A stretch of 64,000 bases of DNA from Mariniflexile sp. TRM1-10 (GTDB taxonomy: Bacteria; Bacteroidota; Bacteroidia; Flavobacteriales; Flavobacteriaceae). The notes beneath the pieces are model-generated. The model saw only the letters and a program-made list of their open reading frames with translations, was not told the DNA's origin and did no database searches. The stretch's first letter is position 1, and each line of letters opens with the position of its first letter. The position numbers and the translations under genes are program-made. The DNA lies in contig NZ_CP022985.1 of assembly GCF_003425985.1 (NCBI RefSeq), positions 3,022,001 through 3,086,000 on the forward strand, written 5' to 3'. Shown here one piece after another: positions 27,701 through 34,333 of this stretch.

Positions 27701-27852
27701 CGTTTGATGAAATAAAACTGTTCTGTACAGGGCATAATTTATTTGTCATCAAAGATTTTGATGAAGATTTTGATCCTCAAATGGGTCCAGGTAACGGTTT
27801 TTATTATCCGCAAACTAAATCTATAACTTTTGGTATCAATGTATCACTCTAA
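24781..27852 (+). CDS. SusC-type TonB-dependent transporter, SusC2 (chimeric)
   Basis: The start at 24781 is chosen because MKNKILLKTL opens a clean signal peptide ending in LLAQ; an upstream in-frame ATG has no signal. The 1023-residue protein has the regulatory-like domain (27-105), TonB box LDEVVVVGYG (107-116), plug and barrel. Residues 1 to about 110 are almost identical to SusC3 and unlike SusC1. From the TonB box on, the sequence is almost identical to SusC1 and unlike SusC3. The switch lies near 25099-25135. Transported substrate should equal that of SusC1, while leader, signal peptide and N-terminal domain equal those of SusC3. SusD2 starts 10 bp downstream. Confidence 0.93.
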   Translation: MKNKILLKTLWGILALLFSANGLLAQEIPIQGKITSSDDNMPLPGVTVIVKGTMNGTTSDFDGNYNINVSSPNSILVFSSVGFVSKEIKVDGQKSINVSLQTDIAALDEVVVVGYGSTSKTKLISAVSTIDEETLKKQPVPNVSNALEGLASGLFVQQGSGEPGFSNSSFEVRNFGSALVIVDGAPGDLNQLDPNEIESISVLKDAAAAAVYGVQGGNGVVLITTRKGKIGKPKLSYSNQFTYTSLTSYPEFLSSADRAEILNEGLRNAGQGQFYTDEEVDLFRSGADPINYPNTDWRDLVLKDWGFQQQHNLNLSGGTEKVKYFVSTGYIDQGSNYTEDVLSFQRYNLRTNVNADVTDNLNLTVNMGARRQINEAPGYSAFDVFRELSRSLPSDLAYYPDGTPARPSTTPFHVVEGLRDFNAGYYRARNNNFDAKISLEWDVKQLKGLKLKSYASLVYNNHFNKSWGKSFDLYTLNRQTGNYDVFRSTPPGSPSETILTQSTNYSNHYVLQESVNYERTFGDHNVSGLLLAEIQKIQGQDFNASRQDFQSTFIDQLFAGSIKNQRANGGEWRENRLGFVGRFSYDYKSKYFLESTYRYDGSSRFAPGNEYGLFPSMSLGWRLSEESFFEPLKNTISNLKLRASIGTAGNDGTSAYQWLSGFNYNLFFAINDTAIPTIDNTALPNRDITWETSTTYDVGLDLDLFDNDLKFSFDYFFRKKEDVIAGANASVPSTLGVGLAAQNFHEYSNEGFEFSIDYNKQLNDNLKISALLNFSKSREKAVFIDETLHEDPFMRANLTQTGGYTGLRRGYISDGLFQSQEEIDQWAVQDNNGNTSLQPGDVKYVDLNGDNIIDVKDQKVFGQGSKPAMNYSLNLGAEYKNFALSVLLTGAAGYDIYLDGEAQSPLRNGFNGYDYQSDYWTPTNTDAAFPRITDGGFNDNNYRHSDFWLRNGKHIRFKNINLSYTLPKRKENATFDEIKLFCTGHNLFVIKDFDEDFDPQMGPGNGFYYPQTKSITFGINVSL

Positions 27853-27862
27853 AAAACTTACT

Positions 27863-29635
27863 ATGAAACAATTAAATTTAATATTAGCAGCAATACTAAC
27901 GGTCTTTTTTATGGTATCGTGCAGTGATGATTTCTTGAATCAACCTCCATTGGACAGAATAACCGAGGAGGGTGTATGGAATGATAAAAACTTAATGGAT
28001 GCCTATCTATTTAAAATTTATGATAAAATGCCATGGGATTATCTAGATGACTTTTGGGGTGTTGGCGGCTCTCAACGGGATGCACTGTCAGATTTAGCCA
28101 GAGGTACTTATTCTTGGACAAGTCTTAATAACACTTTTAGACCTGGAAACTGGGGAACATCAAATAATACCTGGCCCATAGATTGGTGGGGGTATGATGT
28201 TTTGTGGAAAATCAATTATTCCATAGAAAATATAGAACAAGCACCAACCAGTGTTTTAACACCAGAAGAACGTAATAACCGTTTAGGAGAATTATATTTT
28301 TTAAGGGCATACAGTTATTTTGAATTGGTAAAGCGTTATGGAGGCGTACCAATAATACTTGAAGCACAAAACCCGGAAACAACTCCGGAAGATGAGTATT
28401 TTCCAGAAAGAAATACTGAAAAAGAGGTGTATGAACAAGTACTGGCAGATACGCAATTAGCTTTCGATTTATTACCAGATCGCTGGACCTCGCAAAGAGG
28501 AAGAGCTCCAAAATGGGCAGCAAAAGCCTTAGAATCCAGAGCAGCTCTATATGCAGCCAGTATCGCAAAATATGGTATGGTACAATTAGACGGACTAGTG
28601 GGTATTCCTACTACAGATGCCGATGCCTATTACCAAATATCATTGGCCGCTTCTCAAAAGATAATCAATGAAGCTGGATATCAACTATTCAATAAATATC
28701 CAAACGCCAGTGACAATTATGCCCATTTATTTCTTGACGAAACGGATGACGAGACCATTTTCATGAAAATATGGATTCCATTTGAAAAAGGCCATTCTTA
28801 CGACTTGCATAATGTGCCTTATAGTTACAGGGTAGATTGGGGTGGAAGTATGTCACCTACAAAACAACTGCTGGATAGTTATGAAATGTTGGATACTGGG
28901 TTGTTGCCAACTGAATCAGGGTCAGGCTATGATGAAAATAATCCTTTTGAAAATCGTGACCCACGTTTAAAAGGGACTTTACTGACCAATAATGATATTT
29001 TTCAAGGCTTCCCTGTAGAATTATGGTATGGTACAGAAACTAATGGCATTATAGATACCAATCGTGGTACAGGTGTAGGGAAAGATGGTTTGGGGATACA
29101 TCCCGATGCAACAAAGACAGGTTTTTATGTTAGAAAACACTTACAGGATGGGGGAGCTCCATTATTTATTAAAGAATTTTATTCCGGTACAGATTGTATC
29201 ATCTTCAGGCTTGGGGAAATATATCTAAATGCGGCAGAGGCAGCTATTGAACTAAATATGGAAAGCGCTGCCAGAGATTATATAGAACCCATCAGAACCC
29301 GTGCCGGTTTGCAACAAAACCTTCGTTTGGAACCTTACTCAGGATTGGATTTAAGAGATCGCATACGTAATGAAAGAAAGCTTGAAATGGCATTTGAAGA
29401 CCAACGTTATTGGGATGTGAAAAGATGGCGTATTGCCACTGAAGCTTTAAGTATTCAAGTGGAAGGTTTGAAAATACTTAGACATATTGACGGATTTGGA
29501 AACGAGACATTTAGCTATGAAACATTTGATGCCGAAGCAGCAAAAATGAATTTTTATGAGCGTCATTATTACTTGCCAATAGGTCAGGATAGAATTAATA
29601 ATAATAACAAACTTAAGGAGAATCCTCTTTATTGA
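27863..29635 (+). CDS. SusD-family surface lipoprotein, SusD2
   Basis: The ATG at 27863 yields the lipoprotein signal MKQLNLILAAILTVFFMVSC followed by acidic SDDF. The 590-residue product is a near twin of SusD1, with substitutions scattered over the protein (for example NPETTPEDE for DPETTPEDE, FPVELWYG for LPVELWYG). All SusD signature regions are intact. It pairs with SusC2, whose barrel is likewise a twin of SusC1. The last 20 codons and the following intergenic bases recur as an imperfect direct repeat at 32247-32349, beyond the inserted GH32 gene. Confidence 0.93.
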   Translation: MKQLNLILAAILTVFFMVSCSDDFLNQPPLDRITEEGVWNDKNLMDAYLFKIYDKMPWDYLDDFWGVGGSQRDALSDLARGTYSWTSLNNTFRPGNWGTSNNTWPIDWWGYDVLWKINYSIENIEQAPTSVLTPEERNNRLGELYFLRAYSYFELVKRYGGVPIILEAQNPETTPEDEYFPERNTEKEVYEQVLADTQLAFDLLPDRWTSQRGRAPKWAAKALESRAALYAASIAKYGMVQLDGLVGIPTTDADAYYQISLAASQKIINEAGYQLFNKYPNASDNYAHLFLDETDDETIFMKIWIPFEKGHSYDLHNVPYSYRVDWGGSMSPTKQLLDSYEMLDTGLLPTESGSGYDENNPFENRDPRLKGTLLTNNDIFQGFPVELWYGTETNGIIDTNRGTGVGKDGLGIHPDATKTGFYVRKHLQDGGAPLFIKEFYSGTDCIIFRLGEIYLNAAEAAIELNMESAARDYIEPIRTRAGLQQNLRLEPYSGLDLRDRIRNERKLEMAFEDQRYWDVKRWRIATEALSIQVEGLKILRHIDGFGNETFSYETFDAEAAKMNFYERHYYLPIGQDRINNNNKLKENPLY

Positions 29636-29679
29636 AATTGAATAAAGATGAAGACAATAAAACCTTTAAATAGATTTTC
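29575..29679 (+). repeat. Left member of a ~104-bp direct repeat flanking the GH32 insertion
   Basis: It covers the SusD2 3-prime end and the first codons of the PKD lipoprotein gene (GCCAATAGGTCAGGATAG through ATGAAGACAATAAAA). The right member is at 32247-32349. Between them lies the T9SS GH32 gene. SusD1 and its PKD gene are directly adjacent, so the interruption here is secondary. Confidence 0.8.
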
Positions 29680-29695
29680 TAGCCAATCAGTGATA

Positions 29696-32128
29696 ATGAA
29701 AAGAATACTGAATCTGGTTTTAACGGTGCTGCTTCTGTCTTGCGTATACGGACAGGACATCCCGCTCGCGGACTTTGAACAAAGTACCTATCAATGGCTG
29801 CCAACAGGCGAGTTATGGACGTCGACTGGAACTTGCTTCGGAACAGGTCCGGCGCAAGGGACTTTAACCAATCAGCAAACTGTGACTGGATATCTGGGGG
29901 AAGGTCTGGTCAATACGTATCTAGGTGGCGATAACTCCATTGGCACACTTACGTCTCCCAATTTTACCATCACACGCAAATACATCCGGTTCCTCATCGG
30001 CGGCGGCAATTGGCGTCCCCAAACGTCCATCAACCTGATGGTCAATGGAGAGGTGGTACGGACTACTGTCGGCATGGGTGACCGCGAAACCCTGGGTTGG
30101 CTCCAATGGAACGTTAGTGACTTTTTGAACAAGACTGCAAAGATTCAAATTGTCGATTCCACGACCGGCAGTTGGGGACACCTAAACGTAGACCAGATCA
30201 TTGCAACCGATGCATCTTTGTCGAGCGTCATTGTGACTGATAAAAATTACCTGCTACTGCCTGTTAAGACAGGAGTAACCAAACAGTTGGTCGAACTTGT
30301 GCAGGAAGGGCTGGTCGTCCGGGAGATGAAAGTAGAACTGAGTTCGACTCCGGATTTCTGGGCATTCATGGATCTCACGCCATTTAAGGGACAGGAGTTG
30401 GTTGTGCGACTGAATTCGAAACTGGCGAGTTCGACGGAATTGCAAAACTTTTTTGTCCAAAGTGATTCAATCACCACTGCGACACCCATTTATCAGGAAA
30501 CACTCCGACCTATTTATCATTACACGCCCAAACGCGGCTTTCTGTCCGATCCAAACAACCTTGTCTATAAGGATGGTGAATATCACATGAGTTACCAGCA
30601 CAATCCCTATGGTTGTGCGTGGGACAACATGCACCACGGGCATGCCGTTAGCACAGATCTCGTGCATTGGAAAGAATTGCCAGAAGCGCTTTATCCAACG
30701 TATTGGGGTACAGCCTGGAATGGTTCTTCTGTGGTCGATTGGAACGACACGGCCGGCTTCGGATCCGAAGCCATCGTTACCCTTTATACGTCAGTCGGAG
30801 GCTGGACCGACAATTCACGCATGTCCTTGCCCAATCGTTTTGCCCAATCACTAGCATATAGTACCGACAACGGACGTACATTCGAATATTATGAAGGGAA
30901 CCCGGTCATACCGAATTTCTATAACTCTGAGCATGACCCAGTTGTGTTTTGGTATGAGCCAGAAAACGTATGGGTGATGACACTTTTTGTGGGTGACAGT
31001 GGCGGCTACCACATTTTTAACTCCACCGATCTGAAGAATTGGGTTTTCACCTCGTCAGTCAATATTCCCGGGACAACTGAAGTGTCCGATCTGTTCCCGT
31101 TGGCCCTGGATGGTGACACAACCAATGTAAAATGGGTTTTCTCAGCAGGCTACCGTCAATATATTGTCGGAACTTTCGATGGAAAGACATTCACCCAGGA
31201 ATACGGCCCATTTTGGTTTGCAAGTCAGCAGTGGGACCTCTCGGCCGCGCTGACATTCAATAATACTCCGGATGGCCGAAGGATCATGTTGAGCAATGGT
31301 AGAACAGAGTATCCGGGTATGCCTTTCAACCGGTACATGAACCTTCCAAACGTACTAACGCTAAAAACGAATAGCGCAGGAGAGCCGAGGGTGTATGTCA
31401 ATCCGGTTGAGGAGGTCTCAAAACTGAGGACCGATACATTGACATGGAACAGCCAGACGCTCAACACGGGTGTCAACCTTATGAATGGCTTTTATGGCGA
31501 AGGCGTTGAAATGGAGATTGTATTCAAACCGCAATCCACGTCGGTAATAGAATTCAAGGTTGGCGAGTTTTCGATCACGTACGATAAAAGATTCAATAAA
31601 CTCGGCGTCGGCGGAGACACCGACGGCAAAGTGTTCCGGAACCTGAGTCCCATCGACGGTAAGGTGCATATCCGAGCCTTCTATGATCGCGGCAGTTGGG
31701 AGCTGTTCGCTAATGGGGGAGAATTCTATATGCCTTTCGTCATCACCCCGAAGGCGGGAAACTGGCCGTTGAGTTTAACTACGGCGAACGGCAGTATTGA
31801 AATTGACTCGCTGAGCTTGCATCACCTTGGATCGATTTGGGATACCGCAACCGATGACACCTTGGCTACAAGTCCAAAATCCCTAGAGGATTTTGGATTA
31901 AAGACGTCCCCATTCTATCCAAACCCTTGCAACGACAAGCTCTATTTCAGTAATGATAATTTAGCTACTTCATTAGAACTTTTTGATTTAAACGGGAGAC
32001 CAATATTAAATCATAAACTGGGAAATGGCAAAAATGAAATCAATGTTGGTTTTATTAAACAAGGGATTTATTTGGCTAGGGTTATCTCGAACAAATCGGT
32101 ACACAGTTTCAAAATTGTCAAGCAATAA
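29696..32128 (+). CDS. T9SS-secreted GH32 fructan hydrolase with N-terminal accessory domain
   Basis: The start at 29696 is preferred because MKRILNLVLTVLLLSCVYGQ is a signal peptide. The in-frame ATG at 29648 belongs to the duplicated start of the neighbouring PKD gene. After the signal come an all-beta accessory domain (about 20-165), a linker domain, and a GH32 catalytic region beginning RPIYHYTPKRGFLSDPNN with the nucleophile Asp in FLSDPNN. The C-terminus (from about 730) is a type A T9SS sorting domain (FYPNPCNDKLYF, ELFDLNGRPI, GIYLARV, FKIVKQ), so it is exported to the surface or medium. The usual RDP motif reads HDP (SEHDPVVFW) and WECPD reads TEVSD, which makes it a divergent GH32. 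Bases 29700-31880 are visibly richer in G and C than all neighbours, while the sorting domain is AT-rich: a foreign core with local ends. Levanase or inulinase activity is inferred. Confidence 0.88.
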   Translation: MKRILNLVLTVLLLSCVYGQDIPLADFEQSTYQWLPTGELWTSTGTCFGTGPAQGTLTNQQTVTGYLGEGLVNTYLGGDNSIGTLTSPNFTITRKYIRFLIGGGNWRPQTSINLMVNGEVVRTTVGMGDRETLGWLQWNVSDFLNKTAKIQIVDSTTGSWGHLNVDQIIATDASLSSVIVTDKNYLLLPVKTGVTKQLVELVQEGLVVREMKVELSSTPDFWAFMDLTPFKGQELVVRLNSKLASSTELQNFFVQSDSITTATPIYQETLRPIYHYTPKRGFLSDPNNLVYKDGEYHMSYQHNPYGCAWDNMHHGHAVSTDLVHWKELPEALYPTYWGTAWNGSSVVDWNDTAGFGSEAIVTLYTSVGGWTDNSRMSLPNRFAQSLAYSTDNGRTFEYYEGNPVIPNFYNSEHDPVVFWYEPENVWVMTLFVGDSGGYHIFNSTDLKNWVFTSSVNIPGTTEVSDLFPLALDGDTTNVKWVFSAGYRQYIVGTFDGKTFTQEYGPFWFASQQWDLSAALTFNNTPDGRRIMLSNGRTEYPGMPFNRYMNLPNVLTLKTNSAGEPRVYVNPVEEVSKLRTDTLTWNSQTLNTGVNLMNGFYGEGVEMEIVFKPQSTSVIEFKVGEFSITYDKRFNKLGVGGDTDGKVFRNLSPIDGKVHIRAFYDRGSWELFANGGEFYMPFVITPKAGNWPLSLTTANGSIEIDSLSLHHLGSIWDTATDDTLATSPKSLEDFGLKTSPFYPNPCNDKLYFSNDNLATSLELFDLNGRPILNHKLGNGKNEINVGFIKQGIYLARVISNKSVHSFKIVKQ

Positions 32129-32180
32129 AAGAGCTTCTAAAAAGCATAAACAGGAACAATAATTCATAAAAAAATAAAAG

Positions 32181-32306
32181 ATGATAAGAAAAATTGCCAC
32201 ACAGCTAGTTGCTGCTTCAATGATGGTGTTTACTTTCCCAATACTGGCCAATAGGTCAGATAGAATTAACAATAATAACAAACTTAAAGAGAATCCTCTT
32301 TACTAA
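32181..32306 (+). pseudogene. 41-codon chimera: signal peptide joined to a SusD tail
   Basis: The frame MIRKIATQLVAASMMVFTFP with ILA forms a signal peptide from an unknown gene. It runs in frame into NRSDRINNNNKLKENPLY, the C-terminus of SusD2. One base is missing relative to SusD2 (GTCAGATAG for GTCAGGATAG). It is a scar of the event that inserted the GH32 gene. A secreted 20-residue peptide would result if expressed, but function is unlikely. Confidence 0.6.
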
Positions 32307-32349
32307 AATTTAAAAAGATGAAGACAATAAAATTTTTAAGCAGATTTTT
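32247..32349 (+). repeat. Right member of the ~104-bp direct repeat flanking the GH32 insertion
   Basis: It matches 29575-29679 with about ten differences, covering a SusD tail, the intergenic A-rich stretch and the ATG of the PKD lipoprotein gene, which is intact here. Confidence 0.8.
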
Positions 32350-33145
32350 AATGCTAGGAGTTGTTTTAATTTCTACTGCTTGTGGTGATGATGATAACCT
32401 TGTAGCTAAGGTTCCTACAAGCGAAGATGCAGTATTCTCATTTACACTTGATGAAGAAAATCCAAATAAAGTATTATTTACAGCCACTCCTGGAATGGAA
32501 ACTTGGTATACCCATTGGGATTTTGGTGATAACTCTTCAGCGGAAGGATTAGAAGCAAGTAAAGTTTATTTGAAAAAAGGGGATTACGATGTTAGACTTA
32601 AGATTTTTACTAACGGAGGTACGGCAGAGTCAGTACAAACCGTAGTTATTAATGAGGATTACGAGGGACCTAATATATTACAGAATGGAGAGTTTAATGG
32701 GATGGATTCTTGGGAAGTTTTACCAATTTCTGATGGTGTAGAAGTATCCTTTGACAATAATGAAGCACATTGGACCGGTGGAGGTTGGGGACATGTAGGT
32801 ATTTATCAATCCGTTGATGTGTTGGCCAATAACTTGTATCAAATTTCGATGGATATAAAAGGAGGCCCTTTATCAGATTCTTGGTTCGAAGTTTATGTTG
32901 GAAAGGTAATTCCAAAATCAGGTACAGACTATAACGATGGTGGTATAAGATTAGGCTTAAATACCTGGATAGGCTGTGGAGGAGAACCTTTTGAAGGCGA
33001 CTTTGCAGAAATTAGTTGTGTAGGTACAGGTACATTTGAGTTTTCCACAGCTGGAACTGTATACCTAGTGATTAGAGGAGGCGGTGCGAATTATGGAGCC
33101 AATGGTGTTACAATTGATAATGTAGCTATTCGTTCACTTGAATGA
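32318..33145 (+). CDS. PKD-domain surface lipoprotein in SusE/F position, copy 2
   Basis: The 275 residues match copy 1 at 8952-9779 in length and nearly in sequence. Lipobox LISTAC is followed by GDDDN, then a PKD domain (WDFGDNSSAEG; note N for G in the FGDG motif) and the C-terminal glycan-binding-like domain (WTGGGWGHVGIYQ, WFEVYVGK, YLVIRGGG). In the first operon this gene follows SusD directly; here the T9SS GH32 gene stands between them. The likely role is surface binding of the polysaccharide for the SusC2-SusD2 system. Confidence 0.8.
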   Translation: MKTIKFLSRFLMLGVVLISTACGDDDNLVAKVPTSEDAVFSFTLDEENPNKVLFTATPGMETWYTHWDFGDNSSAEGLEASKVYLKKGDYDVRLKIFTNGGTAESVQTVVINEDYEGPNILQNGEFNGMDSWEVLPISDGVEVSFDNNEAHWTGGGWGHVGIYQSVDVLANNLYQISMDIKGGPLSDSWFEVYVGKVIPKSGTDYNDGGIRLGLNTWIGCGGEPFEGDFAEISCVGTGTFEFSTAGTVYLVIRGGGANYGANGVTIDNVAIRSLE

Positions 33146-33198
33146 TCCGAAGTATTGCTTCCTTGCTTAAGTTAAGCGTGTTTATTTATCATTGAAAA

Positions 33199-33377
33199 AC
33201 CACCGTCTTTGACGGTGGTCATGTTTTAAAGGCTATGCCATTATTTAGGATTAATTGGTTTTGTATTTTGATTGTGCAAATTAGACATAGTGAGTTCTTA
33301 AATTAGATTAAGTTGATAAATATGCGATGCCCCTTTGGGGCTAATCTGAAATTCAAAGCCACCGTTTTTAACGGTGG
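33199..33377. repeat. Three-hairpin block (possible non-autonomous IS200/IS605-type remnant or double terminator)
   Basis: Three perfect hairpins lie within 180 bp: ACCACCGTC/GACGGTGGT (33199-33219), GCCCC/GGGGC (33329-33341) and CCACCGTT/AACGGTGG (33359-33377). The first and last share the CCACCG stem. Similar stems bound IS200/IS605-type elements, but no transposase is present. The first also suits a terminator for the PKD lipoprotein gene. Confidence 0.5.
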
Positions 33378-33784
33378 TTGTTTACTCTAAATTGTCACAT
33401 TGAGCCTTTCTCAAGCTGCAATCTTCAAATAAAACACATTTTCATTTTCGATAATGCTCAAGATAAACTAAAGTCGAAACCCCTGTCAAGCCCTTTTTTG
33501 TATAAAGAAGAACTCATTCTTTTGTTTTACAGTAACTACAAAGTTTAAATGTCGTAAGTAGAGTCTATTACTTATTGGCAACCGCCTGTTAAAATAGTCA
33601 AGAGGTTTAGTATCAAGAATAATCTGAAATTGATTCAAAATTAAATAATTGATACAGAATTGAAAGGTTCAGAATTCGAAATTTCCATTTTCACATACAT
33701 TTTTTTGTGTAAAAAACGCATGATAGCAAAGGATTAGAAGGGAAACTATAAAATCACAAAATTTTGATACAGAGTCGAAATGAG

Positions 33785-33798
33785 TGAAAACGTTTTCA
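33785..33798. promoter_or_regulatory. Perfect 14-bp operator-like palindrome upstream of SusC3
   Basis: TGAAAACGTTTTCA is identical to the site at 24338-24351 and in the same context, 536 bp before the SusC3 start codon. Confidence 0.5.
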
Positions 33799-33866
33799 GG
33801 ATAGCTTGCATTCAAAATTCAAACAATGGATAGAAAAATCCAAATATAATCAGATGTCAGGAGTTT

Positions 33867-33981
33867 GTCGAAGCTGTATAAATAAAGAAGAAAGGACTTC
33901 GACAAGCTCAGTCTGACACCAGAAATGGTATTAAAATAGACTGTCATACAGAGCTTGTCGAAGTATGAGCCTGTCGAAGCT
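33867..33981. repeat. Inserted pair of inverted short repeats
   Basis: GACTTCGACAAGCTCAGTCTG and, inverted, CAGAGCTTGTCGAAG and GCCTGTCGAAG sit in a block absent from the SusC2 leader. The block is bordered by direct repeats TGTCGAAGCT. Related 18-21-mers occur at 51226-51267 and 63971-63991, so this is a genome-wide short palindromic repeat. Confidence 0.65.
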
Positions 33982-34244
33982 ATATGCAGAAGTGTTGGGG
34001 ATTGGACTTCGATAGGTTTTAATGCAACACGCTTCAATTTTTATCATGTACTAAATAACTAATTATAAAAGAAAAACAACTAAATAAATAATAACCACTA
34101 AACTATAGACTAATGAATAACAACAACTAAGCAATCAATATCGAGTTGAACATACAGAATCACTCGAAACTTCGATTTAAGAAACGGTTCATGCTGTAAT
34201 ATGGACTGTTAAATGAACTACAAAAACATAAACTTAGGGATATG

Positions 34245-34298
34245 AAACACCTGTGAGAATGGCATTCGCGCACACGAGGATGATTATTCAGGGTGTTC
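34245..34298 (+). ncRNA. Candidate structured leader (hairpin) before SusC3
   Basis: This is an identical copy of the hairpin at 24692-24745, with arms AACACCTG and CAGGGTGTT, 36 bp before the SusC3 start codon. Confidence 0.4.
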
Positions 34299-34333
34299 CA
34301 TCTGAACAAATTAAAACAAACAAAAGTAAACAG

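Larger units (their letters stand above)
33415..34333 (+). promoter_or_regulatory. Long leader/promoter region of the SusC3 operon
   Basis: It is a near copy of 24000-24780, with an extra block of about 106 bp at 33867-33981. It contains the same operator-like palindrome (33785-33798) and leader hairpin (34245-34298). Confidence 0.7.

Noticed and set aside
30609..30861. Alternative plus-strand frames inside the T9SS GH32 gene
   Set aside because: They arise because the GC-richer GH32 gene leaves other frames open; the GH32 frame carries all motifs.
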